In this document: one piece after another, positions 16,150-24,378 of the stretch
How the letters are laid out: each line of letters starts with the position of its first letter
How positions within the stretch are numbered: the stretch's first letter is position 1
Source of the DNA: Bacillota bacterium
GTDB taxonomy: Bacteria > Bacillota > Clostridia > Christensenellales > Aristaeellaceae
Assembly: GCA_023416585.1 (NCBI GenBank)
Contig: JAEZHM010000115.1
Location: forward strand, 1-30,113
Direction of reading: 5' to 3'
Length of the DNA stretch: 30,113 nucleotides
Program-made: the position numbers and the translations under genes
Notes under the pieces: generated by a model
The model's input: the letters and a program-made list of their open reading frames with translations, nothing else
Database searches by the model: none
What the model was told of the DNA's origin: nothing

Positions 16150-16172
16150 AAACGTTCGCGGTAACGTTTTCA
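16150..16172 (-). promoter_or_regulatory. LacI-type operator overlapping a cre-like site
   Basis: AAACGTT (16150-16156), 6 bp, then AACGTTT (16163-16169) form a perfect dyad right after the -10 box, where bound repressor would block transcription. On the minus strand, 16159-16172 reads TGAAAACGTTACCG, which fits the CcpA cre consensus except at its last position, so catabolite control may act at the same place. Confidence 0.75.
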
Positions 16173-16177
16173 TGAAC

Positions 16178-16206
16178 ATCATATAGGAATTATTTTTAAT
16201 TGTCAA
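16178..16206 (-). promoter_or_regulatory. Sigma-A promoter of the maltodextrin operon
   Basis: The minus strand has TTGACA (16201-16206), a 17-bp AT-rich spacer and TATGAT (16178-16183). The predicted transcription start falls at the edge of the operator. Confidence 0.88.
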
Positions 16207-16219
16207 GAGAAAATTTAGA

Positions 16220-16249
16220 TTGTTTAAACAAAAACTATCTTGTATACAA
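16220..16249. promoter_or_regulatory. Two short palindromes upstream of the maltodextrin promoter
   Basis: TTGTTTAAACAA (16220-16231) and TTGTATACAA (16240-16249) are perfect palindromes with centres 19 bp apart, directly upstream of the -35 box. They share TTGT...ACAA ends and could be activator half-sites; no known factor is assigned. Confidence 0.45.
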
Positions 16250-16364
16250 AACTAAAAAAACGCCCGCTATTGGGACGATTCGATCCATTATGACGTTACT
16301 TCATAATGCAAATAAATACCCATAATGCAAACATATCCCCAACGGATGAAAATAGCAGACCTTT

Positions 16365-16670
16365 TGCCTCCTTCCGCCGCCTGCGGGCGGCACCATCCCA
16401 TCTGGCTCAATCGTCGCGGTGCTACGCTCCGCTCGTTTCGCCAGCCTCCTCCACACCGCCCTATTCCCTCCATCTGGCTCAATAGTCGCACTGCTGCGCT
16501 GCCGCTTGCATTGCTCCTTTTCGCCAGCCTCGTCCGCCTTCGCTTCATCCGCCGCAGGCGGCGCTCGGCTCCCGAGCCACTGGCGGGGGCGGTGTTCCGT
16601 AGCCTCCAAGAGGGAGGCTTTCCAAAAGGCTCCCTCTTGAGGGAGCTGTCGCCGCAGCGACTGAAGGAGT
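16365..16670. repeat. Mosaic intergenic repeat block R3
   Basis: Lies between the argF 3' end and the lacI promoter. Its left 100 bp match R1 (6966-7065) almost exactly. Its right end has the hairpin GCTCCCTC-TT-GAGGGAGC and the module CTGTCGCCGCAGCGACTGAA, which appears inverted at the start of R5. The rest of 16250-16799 holds no convincing gene; the overlapping short frames on both strands are repeat artefacts. A clear argF terminator was not seen, so the hairpin here may serve. Confidence 0.83.
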
Positions 16671-16799
16671 AAAAAACTAGCATAATCAGTTCCAATATGC
16701 CAGGTCATATCAGTGGGAGATTGCACAATTACTTATTTCAGAATCTATTTCGTCTCTCTTTATCTTTCCCACAAACTCTGCAGCAGCTGAAACATTTCG

Positions 16800-17705
16800 T
16801 CATTTCCCCAGCAGCTTCACCAGTACCGCTTTCTGGGCATGAAGCCGGTTTTCCGCCTGCTGAAAAATTTCCGCCGCGTGCTCTTCCATCACCTTATCGG
16901 TAATTTCCTCATCCCTGTGGGCAGGCAGGCAGTGCAATACAATGGCATCCTTTTTCGCCGCAGCCATTGTGATATCGTTTACCTGATACCCTGCAAATGC
17001 CGCTTTCCGGGCGGCTGCTTCCTTTTCCATGCCCATGGAAGCCCACACGTCGGTATATACCACATCGGCATCCTTGCAGGCCTCAAGCACATCCCGCGTC
17101 TGTGTGAACTGCCCTGTTTCCTTAGCCCACTTTACAATGCCCTCATCCGGCTCATAGCCTTCGGGGCAGGCGATGGCAACCTGCATGCCCATTTTCATAC
17201 CGCCCACAATGAATGAGTTGGCCATGTTGTTGCCATCTCCCACAAAGGCGATCTTAAGACTCCGGAAGCTCTTCTTCAGCTCCCGGATCGTCATCAAATC
17301 CGCCAGCATCTGGCAGGGATGCTCATGGTCCGTAAGGCCGTTGATAATTGGGATGGAGCCGTATTTGGCAAGATCCTCCACCTCCTGCTGCTTGTAAGTG
17401 CGGATCATGATACCATCCAGGTACCGGGAAAGAACCCTGGCCGTATCCTTAACAGGTTCGCCCCGGCCTATTTGAAGATCATTGGCGGAAAGGAAAAGTG
17501 CGTATCCCCCCAGTTCAAACATGCCCACCTCAAAGGATACCCTGGTGCGGGTGGAGGCTTTTTGAAAGATCATCCCCAGCGTCTTGCCCTGAAGGTATTT
17601 ATGGGCGATACCGTGTGCCTTCTCATATTTCAACTGGTCCGCCAGGTTTAATATATCGAGAATTTCCTCTGCGGAAAGATCGGACAGCTTCAATAGATGA
17701 TTCAT
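16800..17705 (-). CDS. argF: Ornithine carbamoyltransferase
   Basis: A 301-residue cytoplasmic enzyme that joins ornithine and carbamoyl phosphate to make citrulline. The carbamoyl-phosphate motif STRTR is at residues 51-55, DHEHPCQMLADL marks the middle, and the ornithine-site motif HCLPAHRDEE starts at residue 258, which separates it from aspartate carbamoyltransferase. It is the last gene of argCJBDF, and its start overlaps the argD stop by 4 bp. An anabolic role follows from the operon. No carbamoyl-phosphate synthase, argG or argH gene is in the window. Confidence 0.97.
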   Translation of the reverse strand: MNHLLKLSDLSAEEILDILNLADQLKYEKAHGIAHKYLQGKTLGMIFQKASTRTRVSFEVGMFELGGYALFLSANDLQIGRGEPVKDTARVLSRYLDGIMIRTYKQQEVEDLAKYGSIPIINGLTDHEHPCQMLADLMTIRELKKSFRSLKIAFVGDGNNMANSFIVGGMKMGMQVAIACPEGYEPDEGIVKWAKETGQFTQTRDVLEACKDADVVYTDVWASMGMEKEAAARKAAFAGYQVNDITMAAAKKDAIVLHCLPAHRDEEITDKVMEEHAAEIFQQAENRLHAQKAVLVKLLGK

Positions 17706-18865
17706 GGTTGTAAAGCCTCCTTCAATATCTCAATGCCTTGTATGGTAATATCCATGGGAATATTCAAGGCGGGCAGCAGCCGCACCTTCTGCTTGGCGGT
17801 CAGTACCAGCACGCCTTTACTTTGACAGGCAGCCACCACTTCCTTTACCGGCTTCTCCGTCTCTATCCCCAGCATCAGGCCAAGGCCGCTGATGCTCTTT
17901 ACACCTGGCGCGTTTTGAAGCGTTTCTACTATATAATTACTCTTTTCCCGCACGCCTTTCAAAAGCGCAACATCCAGTCGCTCTACAATGCTCAAAGCGC
18001 CGGCAGCGCATATGGGGTTACCCCCAAAGGTGGATCCATGGGTGCCTAATGAAAGAACGCCGGCAGTTTTTTCGCTCATCATACAGGCGCCGATGGGCAG
18101 CCCGCCGCCCAAGCCCTTTGCGGTGGATACCACGTCCGGGGTTATGCCATAGTGCATATAGGCGTACAATTCCCCCGTTCTGCCGTTGCCCGTTTGCACT
18201 TCATCCACCAGGAGCAGTACACCCTTTTCCTTTAAGAGTGCGGCCACCTTCTGTACATAGTCTTTGCTCAGAACGTGGATGCCGCCCTCCCCCTGCACCA
18301 ATTCCAGCATCACCGCGCAAACATGCGGATTTTCCAAGGCTGCTTCCATTTGGGAAAAATCATCCGGGTCCACATGCACAAACCCCTGTGTGAAGGGGCC
18401 GAAGTATTTGTGGAAGCTTTCCTGCCCCGTAGCGGAAAGGGTCGTAATGGTCCGGCCATGAAAGCTATTGTTTAGCGTTACGATCACAGGGCTTTCCTCA
18501 CCCTTTGAATCATAGGCGTACTTGCGGGCTACCTTAATGGCGCACTCGTTGGCCTCCGCCCCGGAATTGCCGAAGAAAACCTTCTTCATGCCGGTCTTTT
18601 CGCAAAGAAGCTTTGCCAGCTCCGCTTGAGGAGAGGTATAGTACAGATTGCTGGCATGGGGAAGCATTGACATCTGCTCCATCACCGCCTGCTGCCATAC
18701 TTCATCCGCTACGCCAAAGATATTGACCGCAATTCCCGTTCCCAGGTCGATATACGTTTTGCCCGCGTCATCCTTTAGAATAGAGCCTTTGCCCTCTTTC
18801 AGCGTCAGGTCGAAGCGGCCATAGGTATTGGCCACATAGGTTTGATCCATTTCCTGTATATTCAT
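17702..18865 (-). CDS. argD: Acetylornithine aminotransferase
   Basis: A 387-residue class III PLP aminotransferase that turns N-acetylglutamate semialdehyde into N-acetylornithine using glutamate. SGAEANE (101-107) binds the PLP phosphate, DEVQTGNGRTG (221-231) holds the aspartate facing the PLP nitrogen, and K250 in STAKGLGGG is the Schiff-base lysine. AGGAGG precedes the ATG, and argB ends 9 bp upstream. Length and motifs match ArgD closely; its place between argB and argF excludes most other class III aminotransferases. Confidence 0.97.
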   Translation of the reverse strand: MNIQEMDQTYVANTYGRFDLTLKEGKGSILKDDAGKTYIDLGTGIAVNIFGVADEVWQQAVMEQMSMLPHASNLYYTSPQAELAKLLCEKTGMKKVFFGNSGAEANECAIKVARKYAYDSKGEESPVIVTLNNSFHGRTITTLSATGQESFHKYFGPFTQGFVHVDPDDFSQMEAALENPHVCAVMLELVQGEGGIHVLSKDYVQKVAALLKEKGVLLLVDEVQTGNGRTGELYAYMHYGITPDVVSTAKGLGGGLPIGACMMSEKTAGVLSLGTHGSTFGGNPICAAGALSIVERLDVALLKGVREKSNYIVETLQNAPGVKSISGLGLMLGIETEKPVKEVVAACQSKGVLVLTAKQKVRLLPALNIPMDITIQGIEILKEALQP

Positions 18866-18874
18866 GAGGCCCTC

Positions 18875-19726
18875 CTATACAAACATGGTGCCGACGCCCT
18901 CGTCAGTTAACACCTCGATCAATATGGCATGAGGCACGCGCCCGTCAATGACAAATACCTTTTTTACCCCCCGCCTGATGGCCTCGATGCAGCACTCCAC
19001 CTTGGGGATCATGCCGCCGGATATGATGCCCTCCCGCATAAGCTGCGGCGCCTCGCTGACATGCACCTTGGGGATGAGTGTCTTGGGGTCATCCTTGTCC
19101 GTGAGCAGGCCCACGGTATCGGTCATGGAAATCATGCTTTCTGCTTTCAGCGTTCCAGCGATGCGGGCGGCCGCGGTATCGGCGTTGATGTTGTACACAT
19201 GGCCTTCCTTGTCATACCCCACGGTGGAGATGACAGGAATATACCCCATGTCCAGCAGGTCCAATATGGGCTGGGTGTTGATGTTTGTAATCTCCCCCAC
19301 ATAGCCCAGCCGCTCGTTCAGCACCTTCGCCTCTATCATTCCGCCGTCCATGCCGGTGAGCCCTATGGCCTTGCCGCCGATGTTTACCAATTGGGCGACC
19401 AATGTTTTGTTGATCTTTCCTGCCAGGACCATCTGCACTACATCGGCAGTTTCCGCATCGGTGACGCGAAGGCCGTCCACAAACTCGCTTTTTTTGCCCA
19501 TTTTGGCAAGCGTCTGCGATATTTCCGGCCCGCCGCCATGCACCAGCACCACCTTGATGCCAATCAGCGACAGCATGACGATATCCTTCATTACATTCAG
19601 CTTCAGATCTTCATTGATCATGGCGTTTCCGCCGTACTTTACCACGATGATCTTGCCGTTGTAGCGCTGGATATAGGGCAATGCCTCGATCAAAACCTGC
19701 GCCCGCTGGGCATTGTCAAGATGCAT
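18875..19726 (-). CDS. argB: Acetylglutamate kinase
   Basis: A 283-residue amino-acid-kinase-family enzyme that phosphorylates N-acetylglutamate, usually the arginine-feedback step. VKYGGNAM (29-36) carries the catalytic lysine K30, VHGGGPEIS (62-70) is the glycine loop for phosphoryl transfer, and NINADTAAARIAG sits in the C-terminal half. Its N-terminal extension is short (about 25 residues), yet it aligns with the longer arginine-sensitive type. It starts 20 bp after argJ, with AAGGGGG upstream. Confidence 0.97.
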   Translation of the reverse strand: MHLDNAQRAQVLIEALPYIQRYNGKIIVVKYGGNAMINEDLKLNVMKDIVMLSLIGIKVVLVHGGGPEISQTLAKMGKKSEFVDGLRVTDAETADVVQMVLAGKINKTLVAQLVNIGGKAIGLTGMDGGMIEAKVLNERLGYVGEITNINTQPILDLLDMGYIPVISTVGYDKEGHVYNINADTAAARIAGTLKAESMISMTDTVGLLTDKDDPKTLIPKVHVSEAPQLMREGIISGGMIPKVECCIEAIRRGVKKVFVIDGRVPHAILIEVLTDEGVGTMFV

Positions 19727-19746
19727 GTGCTAATTCCCCCTTGTCA

Positions 19747-20961
19747 TTACGTGCGGTAATCGCCGTTGATTTTCACGTAATCATACGTTAAGTCGCAGCC
19801 CCAGGCGGTGGCTGTTTGATTCCCATCGTTCAAATCGACCAGGATAGAGATTTCATCACTGCCGAGTACTTTCTTGGCCGTTTCCTCATTAAAGGGGATA
19901 CCGGCGCCGTTTTTACAGACGGCTATATGCCCAACCTTCGAGGAAAAGGCCACATCAATTTTCTGAATATCCACTTCCGCCCCGCTGTATCCAATGGCGC
20001 ACAGTACACGGCCCCAGTTGGCATCCGCGCCAAACATGGCGGATTTTAGTAAACTGGAGCAAATCACAGACTTGGCGACCTTGCGGGCTGTTTCCTTGCC
20101 GGCGGCCCCGGCAGCGATGCACGTGAGCAGCTTTGTGGCTCCTTCGCCGTCCTTGGCGATGGCCTTGCAAAGTGCTGAAGTAACGGCGCTTAACGCCTTG
20201 CAAAAGGTTTCAAACTCTTCCCCTTCCCCCAAGATGGGATCATTGCCGGCCTGGCCGTTGGCCAGTATGCTAACCATATCATTGGTGGAGGTGTCCCCAT
20301 CCACGCTGATCATGTGAAAGGTATCCTGCGTATCGCATGTCAGCGCTTTTTGAAGCATGTCGGGTGAAATGGCAGCGTCGGTGGTCAGAAACACCAGCAT
20401 GGTTGCCATGTTGGGGTGGATCATCCCGGATCCCTTCGCCATACCCCCCAGGCGGCAGGTCTTGCCCCCGATCTCAAAGGAAACTGCCGCTTCCTTTTTG
20501 ATGGTGTCGGTGGTCATGATCGCCTCCGCAGCAGCGCCTTCCCCATGGACGCTTAAGGCTTCCGCCAGCGTCGCCATATGCTTTGCCATCGGCGCAAGGG
20601 ATAAAGGCTGGCCGATTACACCGGTGGAAGCCACGATCACATCGCTTGCGGAAATGGACAAATGCTTTGCCACCAGGCCGCACATGCCTTTGGCAATGTC
20701 GATTCCGTCCACGTTGCAGGTGTTGGCGTTGCCGCTGTTGCAGATGATGGCTTGGGCATAGCCATCCTGAAGGTTTTCCTTTGTCACGTAGATCGGCGCA
20801 CCCTTGACCAGGTTGGTTGTATAGATACTGGCCGCCGCGGCCCTTGTCTTGCTGACAATCAGCGCCAGGTCTTTTTTTGTTTTGTTTTTGCGTATTCCGC
20901 AATGAACGCCGGATGCCAAAAATCCTTTAGCGGCGCATACGCCGCCCGTAACAAACTCCAT
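19747..20961 (-). CDS. argJ: Bifunctional glutamate N-acetyltransferase / ornithine acetyltransferase
   Basis: A 404-residue enzyme that moves the acetyl group from acetylornithine back to glutamate and may also make acetylglutamate from acetyl-CoA. The self-cleavage site is in KGSGMIHPNMATML, with T187 as the new N-terminal nucleophile of the beta chain. The presence of argJ means the pathway uses the cyclic acetyl route. Two ATGs lie 6 bp apart. The second (20961) is preferred because AGGAGG is 9 nt away; the first (20967, adding two residues) is only 3 nt from it. Confidence 0.96.
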   Translation of the reverse strand: MEFVTGGVCAAKGFLASGVHCGIRKNKTKKDLALIVSKTRAAAASIYTTNLVKGAPIYVTKENLQDGYAQAIICNSGNANTCNVDGIDIAKGMCGLVAKHLSISASDVIVASTGVIGQPLSLAPMAKHMATLAEALSVHGEGAAAEAIMTTDTIKKEAAVSFEIGGKTCRLGGMAKGSGMIHPNMATMLVFLTTDAAISPDMLQKALTCDTQDTFHMISVDGDTSTNDMVSILANGQAGNDPILGEGEEFETFCKALSAVTSALCKAIAKDGEGATKLLTCIAAGAAGKETARKVAKSVICSSLLKSAMFGADANWGRVLCAIGYSGAEVDIQKIDVAFSSKVGHIAVCKNGAGIPFNEETAKKVLGSDEISILVDLNDGNQTATAWGCDLTYDYVKINGDYRT

Positions 20962-20974
20962 ACTCATTATCCTC

Positions 20975-21919
20975 CTAACAGATAAGGCCGGAAAACTCCC
21001 CCGCCCCCGTCATAATGTTCAGGCACTGCACCGCCGCCCCTGAAGCGCCTTTGCCCAGGTTGTCAAACCTTGCGATAGCCAGCAGCCTTTCGTCATTACC
21101 TAAGATCATAATTTCCATATCATCTTTTCCTTTTAGTGTATTCGCGGCCAGGAATCCGCCCATTTCCTCGCCCGCTTCCAGCGGGAGCACCCGAATCAGC
21201 TTTTCCCCCTGATAATGGGCGGAATACAATTCATGCAGCACCCTTCTAGTGATTCCTTCATTTAGAAGCCTTGCATGCAGAGGCACCGTTACCGCCATTC
21301 CGCCGTAAAAATCCGCCACGATGGGATCAAATATGGGTGCATCAGTCAGGCCGCATACCTTTTGCATTTCAGGCAGGTGTTTATGGGTCTGGGAAAGCGC
21401 ATACTGCCGGGGGCTTAAAAGCGCTTGAGAGCGATCCGGCGCTTCATATTCCGCGATCATCTTCTTGCCACCGCCGGAATACCCCGTCACCGAATGGCAT
21501 ACAAGGGGATAATCATTTGGCAGCACCCCCGCCTTGACAAGGGGATAAACAAGCGCCGTGAACCCGCTGGCATGGCACCCCGGTACGGAAACCCTGTTCC
21601 CCTTTTGAATCGCTTCCCTGTGCTCCTTCGACAACTCGGGGAAACCATACGCCCAGCAGCTATGCGTCCTGTGGGCGGTGGAGGCGTCCAAGATGCGCAG
21701 GGGAAGTCCCTGCGCAAGTTGTACCGCTTCCCTTGCCGCCTCGTCCGGCAAACACAGGATAGCCACATCCGCCTCCTGCATCTTACGCCTTCGCTCCTGT
21801 GTGTCCTTGCGAAACGCGTCCTCAATAGGTATCAGATGGATGTCCTTCCGGCCAATTAGCCGCCGGGCAATGTTCAGCCCCGTGGTGCCCTCTTGGCCAT
21901 CGATAAATACCTTCGCCAT
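20975..21919 (-). CDS. argC: N-acetyl-gamma-glutamyl-phosphate reductase, short (type 2) form
   Basis: A 314-residue NADP-dependent reductase that converts N-acetylglutamyl phosphate to the semialdehyde. The catalytic cysteine is C115 in VPGCHASGF, and the N-terminus has the type 2 pattern VFIDGQEGTTGL rather than the usual VGIIGATGYAG. ILDASTAHR and HSVTGYSGGGKK are also typical. The start at 21919 is chosen for GGAGGG upstream; nine extra residues to 21946 have no ribosome site. It is the first gene of the arginine operon, about 40 bp behind the operator. Confidence 0.96.
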   Translation of the reverse strand: MAKVFIDGQEGTTGLNIARRLIGRKDIHLIPIEDAFRKDTQERRRKMQEADVAILCLPDEAAREAVQLAQGLPLRILDASTAHRTHSCWAYGFPELSKEHREAIQKGNRVSVPGCHASGFTALVYPLVKAGVLPNDYPLVCHSVTGYSGGGKKMIAEYEAPDRSQALLSPRQYALSQTHKHLPEMQKVCGLTDAPIFDPIVADFYGGMAVTVPLHARLLNEGITRRVLHELYSAHYQGEKLIRVLPLEAGEEMGGFLAANTLKGKDDMEIMILGNDERLLAIARFDNLGKGASGAAVQCLNIMTGAGEFSGLIC

Positions 21920-21956
21920 GCGGCTCCCTCCAAGAAGCATAATCATTCCGGATTTG

Positions 21957-21983
21957 TGAATAATTATACGTGTATTATACGGA
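21957..21983 (-). promoter_or_regulatory. ArgR (ARG box) operator, two adjacent half-elements
   Basis: The plus strand reads TGAATAATTATACG (21957-21970), close to the ARG box TGAATNNNNATTCA, followed at once by a second AT-rich element TGTATTATACGG. Both overlap or abut the -10 box, so arginine-bound ArgR should block argCJBDF. The argR gene itself is not in the window. Confidence 0.72.
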
Positions 21984-22001
21984 TGAAATGACTGTTGTCA
22001 A
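21974..22001 (-). promoter_or_regulatory. Promoter of argCJBDF
   Basis: The minus strand has TTGACA (21996-22001), a 16-bp spacer and TATAAT (21974-21979): both boxes match the sigma-A consensus exactly. Confidence 0.87.
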
Positions 22002-22030
22002 GGATTTTTTTGTGTTTTTCAGCTTTTAGC

Positions 22031-22083
22031 CAAAAAGAAAAAGCCCCTTTCCTGCATTCTTCATGCAAACGGAAAAGGGGCCT
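22031..22083 (-). terminator. Terminator upstream of the arginine operon
   Basis: On the minus strand GGCCCCTTT pairs with AAAGGGGC, with an inner GCAT/ATGC pairing at the loop, followed by TTTTTCTTTTT. It ends about 30 bp before the arg -35 box and would stop transcripts coming from the GNAT/R4 side. Confidence 0.85.
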
Positions 22084-22248
22084 GTACCTATATTATTTCA
22101 AAGCATAATTTCACCCAATGAGTACAAGCATATAGAAAACAAGTTAACCCTGCCCACTGTTTCCCGAGGAACGCAGTGAAGAAGGATCTTGCGCAGCATG
22201 ATGTATACCCTTGATGCATGCATAGCCCCAGGGATGAAATTATAGTTT

Positions 22249-22613
22249 GAGCCTTCCCCTTGAGGGCTTCGTAGCCGAAGCGCCGCCAGTGGCTCCGAAA
22301 CCCCGACCCCGCCAGTGGCGGATAAGGGAGGGGTGAAGGAGGCTGGCGAAACAAGCGATGCGAGCGGCAGCGAGTCAGCGCGCCGATTGAGCCAGATGGA
22401 GGGATGAAGCGAGGCGGAGGAGGCTGGCGAAACGAGCGGCGGGAGCAAGCCCCCGCCCTACGGCAGGCGGGGCGCAGCGAACACCGCGACGATTGAGCCA
22501 GATGGAATAGGTGGCGCGCAGCGCCGGATGAGGTGTTTAGCTGCTTATATCCATTATGCATTAACACCTCATCAGTCGACTTCGTCGACAGCTTCCCCTC
22601 AAGGGGAAGCCTT
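22249..22613. repeat. Mosaic intergenic repeat block R4, inverted relative to R1
   Basis: Lies between the GNAT gene and the arg terminator. 22419-22505 is the reverse complement of 7406-7492 with three mismatches in 87. The right end carries CACCTCATCAGTCGACTTCG and the hairpin GCTTCCCC-TCAA-GGGGAAGC. Just left of it, 22160-22240 holds a separate partial element (GAGGAACGCAGTGAAGAAGG) of a type common in clostridial genomes. The open frames over 22088-22624 are repeat artefacts. Nothing else is seen in 22084-22706. Confidence 0.85.
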
Positions 22614-22706
22614 TGCGTGCTCATCTCACAGTCTATTTGGGGGCAGTATGAAGCGCTGTTGATGCTGGGTAGAATACTGCTCCATTTATATCAATGCAAT
22701 AAACCT

Positions 22707-23177
22707 CTATTTTATTTCTTTTGTAAATTCATAGCCTTCTCTATATAGACCATCACCCACAGTATAAATGATTTCCTTCGCGATATAACCTTGCTTAAGA
22801 TAGCACTGTGCCGCCGGTATATTATCTTTCGTTGTTCGAATGCGTACACCGGATTTAGCATGCGCTTTTGCAAAACCTTCAGCAAAACGAACGGCAAAAC
22901 TTGCTACACCACTGCGCTTATGTACATCATCTACGACAAGCATTGATATGCAAATTTCATTGTGATTCATTCCGTTCATTTTTAGCCAGGCAGCAGGCTT
23001 ATCATCTGCCATCACTATAAAGTTAACCTCATACGGGTCGCATTCCATGCCAAAAAACGCATCGTGCCATTCATCCAATGTGATGACAGGTCCATGCAGA
23101 ATTTCTCTGTTCTGTTCGTAAACTGCATGGATAAATGGCACCAGCTTATTGTCCAATGCGACCATTTTTAGTTTCAC
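22707..23177 (-). CDS. GNAT-family N-acetyltransferase
   Basis: A 156-residue protein with the GNAT fold pattern: the central strand ICISMLVVDDVHKRSGVASFAV (about residues 91-112) carries the acetyl-CoA loop in a relaxed R-S-G-V-A form, and the C-terminal AQCYLKQGYIAKEIIYTV is typical. It transfers an acetyl group from acetyl-CoA; the acceptor is unknown. The start is GTG at 23177, chosen because GGAGG lies 8 nt upstream; an ATG five codons in lacks this. It stands alone between R4 and R5, and its base composition is more AT-rich than its neighbours, which may point to separate acquisition. Confidence 0.85.
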   Translation of the reverse strand: MKLKMVALDNKLVPFIHAVYEQNREILHGPVITLDEWHDAFFGMECDPYEVNFIVMADDKPAAWLKMNGMNHNEICISMLVVDDVHKRSGVASFAVRFAEGFAKAHAKSGVRIRTTKDNIPAAQCYLKQGYIAKEIIYTVGDGLYREGYEFTKEIK

Positions 23178-23257
23178 AAGATAAGCCTCCAGCCAACAAT
23201 ATTCGTATGTATTTGTTGTGAAAGCATCAGTCTATTGAATCAAAATAGCAACCTCTT

Positions 23258-23533
23258 TACTCCTTCAGTCGCTGCGGCGACAGACATCCCATCTGGCTCA
23301 ATCGTCGCGGCGTACGCTTCACCCTGCCATCCGTAGGGCAGGGATTTACTCACGCCGCTCGTTTCGCCATCCTCCTCCACCCCGCCCAAATCCGACACTG
23401 TCGGGGCGGGGTTCCGGAGCCTCCAGAGGGAGCCTTTCTAAGAGCCTCCCTCTTGGCACTCCTCCAGCCTCCTTCGTCGGCAGCCCCCTCAAGAGGGAGC
23501 CATATCGGTGCCGCGCGCAGGCGGCGGAAGGAG
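23258..23533. repeat. Mosaic intergenic repeat block R5
   Basis: Lies between the transporter ATPase gene and the GNAT gene. It begins with TACTCCTTCAGTCGCTGCGG, the reverse complement of the right end of R3, and includes CCCATCTGGCTCAATCGTCG and GCCGCTCGTTTCGCC modules shared with R1 and R3. No gene is seen in 23178-23574 apart from this repeat. Confidence 0.82.
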
Positions 23534-23574
23534 GTCTTCTATATCAGCTGCAAGTACTATTTTCAGGGCAGGCA

Positions 23575-24378
23575 TTACTTCTTCATAGACAGCAGCACCC
23601 GATCTGTACTCAGCCTCGCGCCGCTGCTTTTTGCATACCTCTCCAGCAGTTCATCCAGCGTCATGTCCGCCCGTTCCTGCCCTTTGATATCCAGGATGAT
23701 GCGGCCGGCGTCCATCATGATGGTGCGGTTTCCCAGTGCCAAGGCGGAAACCATGTTATGGGTAATCATCATGGTAGTGATGCCTTGTTTTGCCACAATA
23801 TCCCGCGTAATGCTCAGCACTGTTTCCGCAGTGCCGGGGTCCAGCGCCGCGGCATGCTCATCCAGCAAAAGCAGCTTGGGCGAGGCGACGGTAGCCATGA
23901 GCAGCGTCATGGCCTGCCTTTGACCGCCGGATAACAAGCCCACCTTCGTTTTCATGCGGTTTTCCAGGCCCATGTGAAATTCCGCCAGCCTGTCGCGGAA
24001 AAAGATCTGATCGCTTTTGCGCACCGCCCGGGAAAAAGCCCCGCGGGAGCCCCTTGCATAGGCCAGCGCCAGGTTTTCCTCAATGGTCATATCCGGCGCG
24101 GTGCCCTTCATGGGGTCCTGAAAAAGCCTGCCGATGATATGCGCCCGCCTGTGCTCCGCCATCCAGGTGATATCCTCGCCATCCAGTTTGATCGTCCCGG
24201 CCTCCGGTTCATGGGTGCCGCAGATGGCATTGAACAGTGAGGATTTTCCGGCTCCGTTGGAACCCAGCACCGTCACAAACTCCCCGCAGTCAAGATGAAG
24301 GGAAATGTTATCCAGCGCCTTGTGCTCGTTCACCGTGCCCTTGGAAAAGATGAGGGACAGGTTTTCAATGTCCAGCAT
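23575..24378 (-). CDS. ABC transporter ATP-binding protein (partner of the T-box-controlled transporter)
   Basis: A 267-residue ATPase. Walker A GSNGAGKS is at 39-46, the Q-loop glutamine at 87, the signature LSGGQ at 149-153 and Walker B LLLLDE at 169-174. Unlike many family members the Walker B region continues as HAAALD rather than PTAALD. It belongs with the permease and binding-protein genes upstream; its ATG overlaps the permease 3' end by 14 bp. The start at 24378 is chosen for GGGAGGGG upstream; the longer frame has no such site. It corresponds to the ATPase of the TrpXYZ-type trio. It is the last gene of the operon. Confidence 0.93.
   Translation of the reverse strand: MLDIENLSLIFSKGTVNEHKALDNISLHLDCGEFVTVLGSNGAGKSSLFNAICGTHEPEAGTIKLDGEDITWMAEHRRAHIIGRLFQDPMKGTAPDMTIEENLALAYARGSRGAFSRAVRKSDQIFFRDRLAEFHMGLENRMKTKVGLLSGGQRQAMTLLMATVASPKLLLLDEHAAALDPGTAETVLSITRDIVAKQGITTMMITHNMVSALALGNRTIMMDAGRIILDIKGQERADMTLDELLERYAKSSGARLSTDRVLLSMKK

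Noticed and set aside
16288..16726. Overlapping open frames on both strands in R3, and similar ones in R1 and R4
   Set aside because: They translate the repeat modules; the same short peptides recur in each block, and start and stop positions are not conserved.
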